Origin: an uncultured Anaerolineae bacterium
Lineage (GTDB): Bacteria; Chloroflexota; Anaerolineae; Anaerolineales; Villigracilaceae
Direction: 5' to 3'
Assembly: GCA_937120535.1 (NCBI GenBank)
Contig: CAKZJX010000111.1
Location: 1 to 64,000 of the forward strand
DNA length: 64,000 nt
Under the pieces are notes generated by a model. That model worked only from the letters and a program-made list of their open reading frames with translations. It did not search any database and was not told the DNA's origin. The translations under genes and the position numbers were made by a program. Numbering within the stretch: position 1 is the first letter of the stretch; every line of letters begins with the position of its first letter. This document shows, one piece after another, positions 25,175-33,819 of this stretch.

Positions 25175-26234
25175 AGGACTTTCGCTTATGCGAGCATGAA
25201 GGTAGGGATGCGCGGCTGGCGAACTTCCGCTCGCAAGTAGTCGCTGAGCAGGTCGTGCTTGGTTGGGTACAGTGTCTTGCCGAATGCCTTGGCCTTGACT
25301 TTGAGTGCGAGCCAGGCATGGCAACCACAAGCCATGTGGTTGCGTTGCGAACGTCCCTTGCGACAGCGGCATGTTTCCATTCCGCTCCACTGCTTGAGGC
25401 CGCGCGGCCGTTCTTCGACCTGCCAACGCACGTCGCTCGCTTCTTGAGCGGCCTGCGCCGTCAAGGTCTCATCCGGGCAATGGGTAATCGCCCAGTCCAT
25501 GTTGCCGTCTGCAGCAACCACCGGGAATAACCGCATCGGGAAAGGCACTTCTTTCAGTTTGGCCATCACGCCGTTCTCGAGACGCTCTGCGGTCCAATCG
25601 ATCTCATCCAAGTGTATCCAGCCGCCTTCTTTGCTCAGACGGACCATCCGGTTGCTCTTCCTCGTCGTGAAGAAGACGAACCCTAGACGGTGAACGAGTT
25701 TCCAGTTCTGGGCGGAGGCATACCCGCTATCCAACAAGATGCGCTTGGCCTGGGTGTTCTTAGCATACACGGCGTGGATCGCCATATCGGCAAACTGATC
25801 CTTCTTGGTCTTGCCATCCTGCTCAGGCGCGTGCCTGCGGTAATCCATCGGATAGACGTCCCCTTCCGCACCGGCGCTGTGCACCAGCTTGACCACACCA
25901 ATGCCTCGGACCAACCGATGTTCTGCACCACGATACTGCAACTTCACCAGCTCCATGAACCGGGAGCAGCGCTTGTCTTGCACATTGTCCTCCACGATCC
26001 GAAAGGCTTCCGGGGTATCGGCAATCAGCCCTGCCACGAATTCCCATAAGGTGCGTGCTGTGAGACGCTCGCTCATCCGGTACTCGGCGGCCACGTCGTG
26101 GCTGATTCCTTCTTGAGATTCGGCCAGGTTCGTGCTCGTGAAGTTGCCAATCGTGCATATCCGATATTCAACCTATTGCTGTTTGGTTATCATGCCCACA
26201 GGATATCCATGGAAGCGTTGCAAGCGAAAGTCCT
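25175..26234 (-). mobile_element. IS701-like insertion sequence, about 1.06 kb
   Basis: Perfect 13-bp terminal inverted repeats (AGGACTTTCGCTT at 25175-25187; its complement at 26222-26234) bound a single DDE transposase gene. The transposase stop codon lies inside the left repeat. No short target duplication is obvious next to the repeats. Instead a 27-bp direct repeat flanks the element. The family is inferred from transposase segments. Confidence 0.72.
25186..26193 (-). pseudogene. IS701-like transposase with early in-frame TAG
   Basis: The ATG at 26193 is followed by five codons and then a TAG (26175-26173). The same frame continues without interruption for 328 codons. It begins with a segment (residues ~8-40) that looks like the conserved N-terminus of this transposase group, with a GISHD motif, followed by DNVQDKR, RGIGVVK and DSGYAS. 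The C-terminal VRWQVEERPRGLK region fits the Y-x2-R-x3-E-x6-K logic of DDE enzymes. A downstream GTG (26094) would skip about 33 conserved residues. The copy is probably inactive through one nonsense mutation. Confidence 0.78.
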
Positions 26235-26240
26235 GGATAG

Positions 26241-26267
26241 AAAACAAAAAACGACCATTCTTATCAA
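26241..26267 (+). repeat. 27-bp direct repeat, right copy
   Basis: Differs from 25147-25173 at one position. It starts six bases beyond the right IS terminus. Confidence 0.75.
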
Positions 26268-26386
26268 ATTTGTAATTATTATACATCTGTGCTGTTGGCT
26301 CTGCTATCCCCAAAAAGTCATGTTCACAACAGGCGTTCTTGGAAGAAATATATTATGGCTGGGCATTCCTATTCATCCTCTGGTTC

Positions 26387-26395
26387 TGATACAAT
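26387..26395 (+). promoter_or_regulatory. Putative extended -10 promoter upstream of the RluA gene
   Basis: TGATACAAT fits an extended -10 box. It lies 81 bp before the start codon, in the 242-bp space between the IS and the pseudouridine synthase gene. No -35 stands out. Confidence 0.3.
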
Positions 26396-26476
26396 GCCCA
26401 CAGTGTTCCACTCACGAACCCCTTCCCAACCCACCAAACAGCGCCGACCCGCCTTTCCCCCTGGAGCGCTTCTCTG

Positions 26477-27145
26477 ATGACCTATACCGTGCTCTTCCTA
26501 GACGATCATCTGATCGTGGTCAACAAACCAGCCGGCCTGTCCGTCCTGCCCGACGGCTGGCAGCCCGACGCCCCCTACCTGCTCCGCCTGCTTGAGTCCG
26601 AATTCGGCCGGCTTTGGATCGTCCATCGCCTCGATAAATCCACCAGCGGTGTCATGCTCGTAGCGCGCAGCGCCGAAACCCACCGCTCCCTCAGCCTGCA
26701 ATTTGAACGTCACCAGGTGCTTAAGACCTACCACGCCCTGCTGATCGGCAATCCCCCCTGGGTCAAACACACCGCCCGCTACCCCTTGCGCATCAACGTC
26801 GGCCACAAACACCGCACTGTGCTCGACCCCAAAAACGGCAAGCCGGCTGTCACCCACTTTCGAGTGCTCAAACGTTTCGGCCAATTCTGCCTGGCAGAAG
26901 CCATCCCCGAAACCGGCCGCACCCATCAGATCCGTGTTCACGCTGCTGCCCTAGGTCATCCCCTGCTAGGAGATTCGCTCTACGGGCCAACTCTGCCCAT
27001 CGCCCTCTCCCTGCCGGTCTCTCGTCCCTTGCTCCATTCCCGCACCCTCACCTTCACCCATCCCATCCGCAGAGAGAGCCTGACCTTGCGAGCCGACTAC
27101 CCCGACGACTTCGCCGCTATACTCAACCGGGCACGAAGGGATTGA
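26477..27145 (+). CDS. RluA-family pseudouridine synthase
   Basis: A 222-residue enzyme that isomerises uridine in rRNA or tRNA. The catalytic motif HRLDKSTSG (~residues 56-64) holds the essential Asp. HKHRTVLD, ETGRTHQIRVHAAALGHP and GDSLYG are further family motifs. It has no S4 domain, so it resembles RluA or TruC more than RluC/RluD. The last 23 nt overlap the convergent MBL gene. Confidence 0.9.
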   Translation: MTYTVLFLDDHLIVVNKPAGLSVLPDGWQPDAPYLLRLLESEFGRLWIVHRLDKSTSGVMLVARSAETHRSLSLQFERHQVLKTYHALLIGNPPWVKHTARYPLRINVGHKHRTVLDPKNGKPAVTHFRVLKRFGQFCLAEAIPETGRTHQIRVHAAALGHPLLGDSLYGPTLPIALSLPVSRPLLHSRTLTFTHPIRRESLTLRADYPDDFAAILNRARRD

Positions 27146-27761
27146 ACCGCTTCTCATGGCCCACCGTCGTCATCGGACCATGACCCGCAAGCAGACGCGT
27201 ATCGTCTGGCAGCGTATAAATCTGCTGGCGAATGCTCCGCTCCAACGCTTCCCAATCGCCTCCCGGCAGATCGGTGCGCCCCACCGAGCCGGCAAAGATC
27301 AGATCCCCACAAAAACACACCCCCTCCTCGGCGCAATACAACACACAATGCCCCGGCGTATGCCCCGGCGTATGACGCACCTCAAAGCGAGCACGCCCCA
27401 ACTGCAAAATCTGACCATGATAAAACTCAATCGTCGGCTCTGGACCAGGATCAATATCAAAACCAAAATAAAATCCCCCGCCTCCTGAACGCCAAAGAAA
27501 GTGATCGGCCGGATGCAATGCCGCCAGCAGCGGACTCAATGCATCAGCGAGCGCTGCTGCACCGCCGATATGATCAAAATGAGCATGGGTATACCACAAA
27601 TGACCGATCCGCCAACCCCGCCGTTGCGCTTCGGCCAGGATCACATCGCCATCCCACGACGGATCGATCACCGCCGCCTCCCCGAAAAGGGGATCAGCCA
27701 CCAAATACGCATTGGTCTGCGCCGGCCCTAATGTGAAGGAGACAATTTCCAACACACTCAT
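27123..27761 (-). CDS. MBL-fold metallohydrolase (glyoxalase II-like)
   Basis: A 212-residue metallo-beta-lactamase-fold hydrolase with the THAHFDH zinc motif (~residues 58-64). The HTPGHTPGH segment, GDLIF aspartate and GHGP histidine complete the two metal sites. It is typical of the hydroxyacylglutathione-hydrolase-like group that cleaves thioesters. Its ATG overlaps the stop of the upstream MFS gene (ATGA). Confidence 0.87.
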   Translation of the reverse strand: MSVLEIVSFTLGPAQTNAYLVADPLFGEAAVIDPSWDGDVILAEAQRRGWRIGHLWYTHAHFDHIGGAAALADALSPLLAALHPADHFLWRSGGGGFYFGFDIDPGPEPTIEFYHGQILQLGRARFEVRHTPGHTPGHCVLYCAEEGVCFCGDLIFAGSVGRTDLPGGDWEALERSIRQQIYTLPDDTRLLAGHGPMTTVGHEKRFNPFVPG

Positions 27762-28909
27762 TTCATCTCCTGATAAACGATTACCGTCTCAACCTTAGCA
27801 GGACGAGGGGCAAATAGGAAAGTGACCAACATCGAGAAGACAATCAGGCCGATCGAGATCGGATACACCAGATAAGGGTCGCGATCAAACAAGAAGCCGG
27901 CCAAGGGCGCAGCCACAATAAAGATGATCGAGTAAATCGTCTCAATCGTGCCATACGTCACGCCCATCTGCGAAGCATGAATCAACGCCCGCACTTGCGC
28001 TAAAGCCAGTGGCCGCGCCGCACGGAAGCCGCCCAAAAAGAAATAGCCAACTGCCAACCAGCGTAACCCCTGACCCTGCCAAATCAACAAAGCAAACAAC
28101 CCAACCAACCCCTGAGCAAGCAGATACCCCAAGCGCGGCGACAACCGACCCAACGAAAGGCTCAGCGAGACATTGCCCAGCGCATTGGCCGAAAACACCA
28201 CACCGAGAAGAAACAAAGGAAGCCCACGCACCTGCTCCAGAAAGTTGGGCGTGAGCGGTTGAGGCAAAAACATAGCGAACGTGGCTAGGGCAATCACACC
28301 CAAAAATCGCCAGAGCGGGCCATTCTCAAGCAACGCTGGAGGCGGAGCAGCCGGATCATACTCATCGATCGGCTGCTTCTCGATGAACACAATCGCCATT
28401 GTCGAGAGAGCAAACCACCCGGCTGCAACCATATACACTGTACGCAGACCAGACTGCTGTCCGAGCCAGCCGCTGAGCAACGGCCCAAAGATCATCCCTA
28501 AACTGAATGACGCCGTGATCAGACTGAGCACCCTCCCCACCGGCAACGACCCACGCGCCGTCGTCACATAGCTGGAGAGCGGCGAAGCGACAAACGCCGT
28601 CATCCCGTACAACAAAAGCCCTGCCGTAAACAACCACAACCTCTCTGCCCAAGCCATCACCACAGTCGCCAATAATCCAATCACCCAAGCAGCGATCAAC
28701 ATCGGGCGCCGGCCCCAGCGATCCGCCATCCAGCCGGCCGGAAGGTGAGTGATGGTCATCGCTGCCCCAAAAGCCCCTAGAATCCACCCGATCTGCTGGG
28801 CCTCCCCGCCCAAATGCGCCAAATAGATCGGCGTAAAGTTATAAAACATCCCCTCGCCGATACCCCACATGAACAGAGCAACGATGATCAAAAACAAACT
28901 GCGACTCAC
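27758..28909 (-). CDS. Major facilitator superfamily transporter
   Basis: A 383-residue inner-membrane protein with about 11-12 hydrophobic segments. The MFS loop motif (GWMADRWGRRP, ~residues 60-70) lies between the second and third helices. The C-terminal half repeats the fold. It is probably a proton-coupled exporter of small molecules; the substrate is not predictable. It is translationally coupled to the MBL hydrolase gene. Confidence 0.82.
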   Translation of the reverse strand: MSRSLFLIIVALFMWGIGEGMFYNFTPIYLAHLGGEAQQIGWILGAFGAAMTITHLPAGWMADRWGRRPMLIAAWVIGLLATVVMAWAERLWLFTAGLLLYGMTAFVASPLSSYVTTARGSLPVGRVLSLITASFSLGMIFGPLLSGWLGQQSGLRTVYMVAAGWFALSTMAIVFIEKQPIDEYDPAAPPPALLENGPLWRFLGVIALATFAMFLPQPLTPNFLEQVRGLPLFLLGVVFSANALGNVSLSLSLGRLSPRLGYLLAQGLVGLFALLIWQGQGLRWLAVGYFFLGGFRAARPLALAQVRALIHASQMGVTYGTIETIYSIIFIVAAPLAGFLFDRDPYLVYPISIGLIVFSMLVTFLFAPRPAKVETVIVYQEMK

Positions 28910-28954
28910 GCCGCGACTCCTATATTGAACAAACTACCGCCCTCCCTGCCCGAA

Positions 28955-29725
28955 TTAAAGACCCAACCGCCGAAGGAAGGCGATCACCGCCTCAAACACC
29001 TCTCCCCGCGCCGTATCCCGCGTGACGACATGCCCGCTCTGCGAGACCCAGAGCAGCTCCTTCTCCCGAGCGCCGATCCGCTCAAAGATGGCTGGGCCAC
29101 TTTCTGGCAAGATCACCCGATCGTCTCGCGAATAGATCAACAACGTCGGCACTTGGATACGCGGCAAAGCAAGCCGCATTTCCCCAAGCAGGGCTTGCAA
29201 CTCGGCCAGCGAACGCACCGGATTGAGCGGATACGACACATGGTCAGCATACGCTTGCTTATCGAACCAGTCAGCGCCGGGCTGATCGTTGCTCTTGGGC
29301 AAAAAACGACGAAGATAACTGTACAGCCGAATCTGGCGAGCCGTGTAGGAGGTCGGCAAACGATAGGGGGCCGCCATGGCAATCACTGCTTCCACCTCCA
29401 AGCGCGTCGCCATCAACAACGCCAGAACGCCGCCCATCGAAAGGCCGGCCAACACCACCCGATCAGCCACGCCGCGCAACAGATGATACCCATCCTCCAC
29501 CGAGGCCGTCCAGTCGATCCAGCGCGAACGGATCATGTCCTCCAAACAAGTGGCATGGCCGGCCAATCGCACACCCAGCGAAGAGTATCCCTGCGCCTGC
29601 AGATACTCCCCTAGCCAGCGCATTTCTTTCGGCGTGCCGGTGAAGCCATGGATCAAAAGCACCCCAACCCTAGCGCGATCGCCAAGCAAGAAAAACGGTT
29701 CCGTTGTAGGAAGAATTTGAGCCAT
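28955..29725 (-). CDS. Alpha/beta hydrolase, Est30-like carboxylesterase
   Basis: A 256-residue serine hydrolase. LLIHGFTGTPKEM forms the oxyanion region, GLSMGG (~residues 95-100) carries the nucleophile, YSRDD the acid and SGHVVTRD the histidine. The layout is that of thermostable monoacylglycerol lipase/carboxylesterase Est30. It is in the same direction as the MFS gene, 45 bp upstream of it. Confidence 0.87.
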   Translation of the reverse strand: MAQILPTTEPFFLLGDRARVGVLLIHGFTGTPKEMRWLGEYLQAQGYSSLGVRLAGHATCLEDMIRSRWIDWTASVEDGYHLLRGVADRVVLAGLSMGGVLALLMATRLEVEAVIAMAAPYRLPTSYTARQIRLYSYLRRFLPKSNDQPGADWFDKQAYADHVSYPLNPVRSLAELQALLGEMRLALPRIQVPTLLIYSRDDRVILPESGPAIFERIGAREKELLWVSQSGHVVTRDTARGEVFEAVIAFLRRLGL

Positions 29726-29777
29726 GGAGAGGATTATAGCCTAAGAGAGTTCGAACACACCTGTAGACAAACGACAT

Positions 29778-30875
29778 TCACCCGACCACCCGAATCTCGC
29801 GCGGCAACGAAGAAAGCGTTTCGGCGCCGGTTGGCGTGATCACCACGTTGTCTTCGATTCGGACGCCGTTGCGGTTGGGCAGATAAATCCCCGGTTCAAC
29901 GGTGAAAGCCATGCCCACGTCGAGAAGTTGCAAGTTGTCGCTGCGAATGTACGGTTCCTCGTGGGCTTCCAGCCCCAACCCATGGCCGGTGCGATGGATA
30001 AAGAACGCCCCATAGCCGGCAGACTCGATCACCGCCCGCGCCGCCCGATCCACCTCGGCGCACGGCATGTTGGGACGAGCCGCTGCCCGGCCGGCCGCGT
30101 TGGCCTCTTGGACGATGCTGTGAATAGCGACGTATTCCTCCTGCACTTCGCCTATCGCCAGCGTGCGCGTCAGGTCGGAGACATATCCGTCGAACGAAGC
30201 GCCCCAATCGATCACCAGCAGATCGCCGGCCCGCAGTCGGCGATCGGTGGGTGAAGCATGGGGGTTGGCCGAGTTGGGGCCGGCCGAGACGATCGGCGAG
30301 AAAGGCAGCTCAGCCTGGGATCCATGTCGCAACAACTGAACCATCAGCTCGGCCGCCACTTCTTTCTCGGTCATCCCGATCCGAAGCAAGGGAACGGTCG
30401 CCTCAAACGCTGCCTCGGCAATTTGAACCGCCTGCCGCATTTTTTGCACCTCGGCGGAATCCTTGCGCATCCGCAAGGCAGCCAGCGCCGACGAGGCATC
30501 GTGAAACTCGGCATCCGGCGCAGCAGCCCGAACATACTCAAACTCCAGCACACGCAATTGACGCGGTTCCATGCCAATCCGCTTGCCGTTTAGGCCCAAC
30601 GCTTGAACTACCCCCCGAAAGGCAGTATGCCAATCGGCAGGGTTTTCTCCATACGGAAAGGGTGTGATAGGCAAGTCGGTCACTTTGGGCAGCTCCAACT
30701 CCGGCAAGACCAACGCTGGCGCCTGCTCACGGGCAACAAATAAGACCACTGGACGCTCCATCAGATGGAAATGCAGGCCGGTGAGATAGGTGAGGGTAGG
30801 GCCTGGGTTGAGGACGATAGCATCCAGGCCGGAGGTCTGCAGGGCAGTGGACAATCGTTCCAATCGCAAAGTCAT
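29778..30875 (-). CDS. M24B Xaa-Pro aminopeptidase/dipeptidase
   Basis: A 365-residue cytosolic metallopeptidase of the pita-bread fold. It has a creatinase-like N-terminal domain (~1-130) and a catalytic domain with the five metal ligands in VIDWGAS, VSDLTRT, TGHGLGLEAHE, TVEPGIY and RIEDNV. It releases residues ahead of proline or splits X-Pro dipeptides. A GGAG site lies ahead of the ATG. Confidence 0.9.
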   Translation of the reverse strand: MTLRLERLSTALQTSGLDAIVLNPGPTLTYLTGLHFHLMERPVVLFVAREQAPALVLPELELPKVTDLPITPFPYGENPADWHTAFRGVVQALGLNGKRIGMEPRQLRVLEFEYVRAAAPDAEFHDASSALAALRMRKDSAEVQKMRQAVQIAEAAFEATVPLLRIGMTEKEVAAELMVQLLRHGSQAELPFSPIVSAGPNSANPHASPTDRRLRAGDLLVIDWGASFDGYVSDLTRTLAIGEVQEEYVAIHSIVQEANAAGRAAARPNMPCAEVDRAARAVIESAGYGAFFIHRTGHGLGLEAHEEPYIRSDNLQLLDVGMAFTVEPGIYLPNRNGVRIEDNVVITPTGAETLSSLPREIRVVG

Positions 30876-30902
30876 AGGCGTCTCCTGAAATGGGAAGGGA
30901 GG

Positions 30903-32198
30903 TCAGGGGGTGCTGAAGTCAAACGACCAAACATCGCCGCGCTGTTCTAGGGTGGACGTCAACCCGATGACCTGGAAGAACGTGCGGCCAGGGCGCAGGT
31001 AGATCGGGGCGCCGGAGGGCGTTGTGAGCACAAGCGGTTGATTGCGCTGCGGACGGGCCCATTCGGCCGGCACCACCAACCCATCGCGAAACACATAGGC
31101 CCGCCCCCAATCCACCAGATGGATGTGATAGACCTCATCTTTGGCATTGAAGGTGTTGGCAAAGGTGTGAGAAACATACAGGACCACCACGTTGTGGGCC
31201 TGGACCTGCTCACCCGTGGCAGCATCAACCAACGGCGCATAGGACTTGCCCTGGTCGGCCTCAGGATCGAAATCGGCGGTTTCTTGGTAGCGCAGGTATA
31301 TGCGCCGCTCAGGATCGTACTCCCAGTAGTGATAATCCGCCTGCGAATAGGTGATCTCGACGCGACGAACGCGCTGTTCTCCAGATGGCGACGTTTCGCT
31401 GAAAAAGCCATGGCGCAGGGGTTGGCGGGCATTCTCTAAGCCGCTTTTGGCCAGAAACTGTGGGAAACGGGTCATGTCGAAATAGCTGGTCAGATGCTGT
31501 TCATCGGGCAAGCGCGCCAGATTGTATACGAAGAAGGGGGCACAGACTCCTTTTGCACAGCGGCTGGGCATGATCACATAAGGAGCTAGATCGGTTCGCC
31601 CGAAGTAGTTCAGCTCGCGCGGATCAGCATAGTTGAACACCAGAAAGGCTCGGTACATGCGCGCTACATGTTCGTCGAAAAAACGACCGGAGCGCACTGG
31701 CCCCACCTGAGGCGCGTTGTTGCCATAGAAAACGCCGATGAAGCGCGTATGTCCCCATTCAATGTAGTACTCGAAGACGTGATCGGCCAGGTTAAGGCCG
31801 TATTGTTGGGTGCGAATGGTGCGCGGATAGTTCGAGATCTTGATCGCCAACGGGCGACGATCGAGGAGGGCAGGATCGGTGGGAGGCAGGCCTGTGAGCG
31901 GGTTGAGATCGAGGGTGAGGTTGAGCGGTAGGTCAGATTGGGTAGGCAAGACGGCGGTGGGCAATGCAGGGGACAGGGAAAGGGTCGGGAGGAGGGGATG
32001 TTCGTTGGAGGGTTGGAAGGGGGTCGAGGTTGGTAGGATGCGTCTTGCGTCTGGGGCAACGTAGACCAGCTCAGGGGTTGGAGGGGAAGCGCAGGCCGCC
32101 GACATGAGCAGGATCAGACCCAAGGGGAGGAGGATGAATTGGGAGAAGGGAAGGGTTCGGGCGACAGGGCGGCCTGTTCTTTGTTTCCTGGAGAGCAT
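30903..32198 (-). CDS. DUF3048 (YerB-like) lipoprotein
   Basis: A 431-residue predicted lipoprotein with a lipobox at Cys36 (LMSAAC) and a Pro/Ser/Thr-rich linker. The conserved DUF3048 N-terminal domain includes RPLAIKISN and the VGPVRSGRFFD motif, and the C-terminal DUF3048 part contains the GRTFFQVIG ending. The function of the family is unknown; it is found on the outer face of Gram-positive and Chloroflexota cells. The start was moved to the second ATG, which gives a normal-length signal peptide. Confidence 0.82.
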   Translation of the reverse strand: MLSRKQRTGRPVARTLPFSQFILLPLGLILLMSAACASPPTPELVYVAPDARRILPTSTPFQPSNEHPLLPTLSLSPALPTAVLPTQSDLPLNLTLDLNPLTGLPPTDPALLDRRPLAIKISNYPRTIRTQQYGLNLADHVFEYYIEWGHTRFIGVFYGNNAPQVGPVRSGRFFDEHVARMYRAFLVFNYADPRELNYFGRTDLAPYVIMPSRCAKGVCAPFFVYNLARLPDEQHLTSYFDMTRFPQFLAKSGLENARQPLRHGFFSETSPSGEQRVRRVEITYSQADYHYWEYDPERRIYLRYQETADFDPEADQGKSYAPLVDAATGEQVQAHNVVVLYVSHTFANTFNAKDEVYHIHLVDWGRAYVFRDGLVVPAEWARPQRNQPLVLTTPSGAPIYLRPGRTFFQVIGLTSTLEQRGDVWSFDFSTP

Positions 32199-32241
32199 GG
32201 CTCGGATTGTACAACATCCCGATAGTAAAAGCAAACTTGTT

Positions 32242-32901
32242 TTATTCCCCCAACCATGTTTCTATTTCTTCACACAGCACCGGAATGGCAAAGCCATGGG
32301 AAAGGGTCAGCAGGGTGGCATTGTGGAGCGCTCGATTGTAGGTGGCCGTGCCGTCTACACAGAAGAAGACGGTAAAGCCACGCTGAAAGGCTGAGCGAGC
32401 GGTCGTCTCACAACATAGGTGGGTCATAATGCCGGTGATCACTACTTGATCTACGCCCTGGCGGCGTAGCATGTCTTCGAGAGAGGTGTAGAGGAAGGCG
32501 TCGTATTGGGATTTCAATAAAATCTGCCCACAAGAGCAGTCAAGGTCGGCTACTAGTGTACTAAGCGGAGTGTCAGGCCGTAGGATTCTGCGCCACCAGC
32601 GGGCCATCATCTTGGCGTTTTCGTCGGTGTTCAGGTGACGGGTGAGCACGACCGGACGCCGGCGATGGCAAAAGCGGTGAATGAGGCGCTGGATGTTGGA
32701 CAGGATAGCCGGCCCACTCGGCACAAAGGCGTGTGAATGTGGGTGTAGGAAGTAGGATTGAAGATCTAGCACTAGCAGGGCGGCCTGTTCTGGCTCGAAG
32801 CGCAAATCGGCATGGCGCTCTCGCAAGAAGGCGACTTCGCGGAGCATGGCCTGGGCTTGGGTTTGCAGGGTTTGGGGGGTGAAGTAGGGTTCGCGCTGCA
32901 C
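32242..32901 (-). CDS. Isochorismatase-like cysteine hydrolase
   Basis: A 219-residue hydrolase of the isochorismatase/nicotinamidase superfamily. The catalytic Asp is in LVLDLQ, the Lys in LLKSQYDAF and the Cys in THLCCETTARSAF. These enzymes cleave amides or vinyl ethers through a cysteine thioester. The start codon is GTG; it follows the DUF3786 gene by 22 bp, so the two are co-transcribed. Confidence 0.85.
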   Translation of the reverse strand: MQREPYFTPQTLQTQAQAMLREVAFLRERHADLRFEPEQAALLVLDLQSYFLHPHSHAFVPSGPAILSNIQRLIHRFCHRRRPVVLTRHLNTDENAKMMARWWRRILRPDTPLSTLVADLDCSCGQILLKSQYDAFLYTSLEDMLRRQGVDQVVITGIMTHLCCETTARSAFQRGFTVFFCVDGTATYNRALHNATLLTLSHGFAIPVLCEEIETWLGE

Positions 32902-32923
32902 GACGCTCTCGAAGGGGAAGCGG

Positions 32924-33574
32924 CTATTTGGTGTGTTTCAAAATCTGTTGGGTGAGCAGGCTGCCCACCACGGCGCATCCATCTACCGGCAGGTAGTGGC
33001 CGGCATGGGCGTCGAACAACACCCGAGAGGTGGGAGGAAACTCGTCGTCTCCCTGGTAATAGACGATGGCCACTTCTAGACGAGGCAAGGCTACAAAGCG
33101 GTAGGCAATGTCACCCAATTGCAGCGGTTGTCCACCAACATGCTCGCAAGCCGAACGAAAGGCCTGGAGGTCGTTTCCAAAGGCGCGCGCCAGCCGATCG
33201 CCGGTGTATCCCTGAAAGGCGGTTGCGTAAATGCGACCTTCTGGAAGGTCGGCAAAGGAGATCCAGCGCCTGGCCGGCAAGACACCATCGCTGTGGAGGA
33301 AGTAGTACAGCACTAGCGCCTGCTTGAACGGCGGCAGAGAGACGCCCTCTGAGAGAGCGACTTGGAAATCGGGATAGGTCACCCAGAGCGGCGCGCCGAG
33401 CAAGGCAAGCGAGAATCGTTGTTGCTCCTGGTCGTAGGAAACGCCGCTGCGCTCGGCCAGCAACAGGGGCGACATGAGGCGGAGCCGAGCGCGCAGCTGG
33501 TCTACGCGCTCGGCCAGCGCTGAGGCATCTGAGACCGGTGATCGAGGGAAGCGCAAATCTGGGGCGTCAGACAT
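32924..33574 (-). CDS. DUF3786 domain protein
   Basis: A 216-residue soluble protein with the DUF3786 pattern: a basic N-terminus, a QALVLYYFLHSDG core, GDIAYRFVALPRL, and a terminal YYQGDDEFPPTSRVLFD segment. The family's function is unknown; it is common in anaerobes. It overlaps the small RAM-domain gene by 8 nt and precedes an isochorismatase-like gene. Confidence 0.75.
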   Translation of the reverse strand: MSDAPDLRFPRSPVSDASALAERVDQLRARLRLMSPLLLAERSGVSYDQEQQRFSLALLGAPLWVTYPDFQVALSEGVSLPPFKQALVLYYFLHSDGVLPARRWISFADLPEGRIYATAFQGYTGDRLARAFGNDLQAFRSACEHVGGQPLQLGDIAYRFVALPRLEVAIVYYQGDDEFPPTSRVLFDAHAGHYLPVDGCAVVGSLLTQQILKHTK

Positions 33575-33797
33575 CGACGGCGAGACAGGTCAGGGTTTGT
33601 TCCACGCCCGGGATGGGTTGAATAGCGGTAGCTGTGATCACGCCGATGCGCGAGACATCCGGCGCTTCAACCACCGCCACGGCATCGTAGGGGCCGAAGG
33701 TCATATGGGCCTCTAGAACGCCGTCAATCTGGCGAAGTTGGCGAACCACGTCTTTCACTTCGCCGGCACGAATTTTGATCAGGACATAGGCTTTCAT
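33567..33797 (-). CDS. Small stand-alone RAM (Lrp/AsnC ligand-binding) domain protein
   Basis: A 76-residue protein equal to the ligand-binding half of Lrp/AsnC regulators without the DNA-binding helix-turn-helix. Features are the AYVLIKIRAGEV start and a GPYDAVAVVEA glycine turn. Such proteins may bind amino acids and modify full-length Lrp regulators. It sits between the FNT channel gene (22-bp gap) and the DUF3786 gene, overlapping the latter. An upstream in-frame extension runs into the channel gene and is rejected. Confidence 0.8.
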   Translation of the reverse strand: MKAYVLIKIRAGEVKDVVRQLRQIDGVLEAHMTFGPYDAVAVVEAPDVSRIGVITATAIQPIPGVEQTLTCLAVDV

Positions 33798-33819
33798 GGC
33801 GTCACCTTTCTTAAAAGAA

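Noticed and set aside
15921-26175. Genome-wide TAG recoding, suggested by two in-frame TAG codons (15921-15923, 26173-26175)
   Set aside because: TAG serves as a normal stop elsewhere (for example cooC), and a decayed transposase and one split gene are simpler explanations.
25147-26267. 27-bp repeats as the target-site duplication of the IS
   Set aside because: Far too long for the family, and unequally spaced from the IS ends (1 nt left, 6 nt right).
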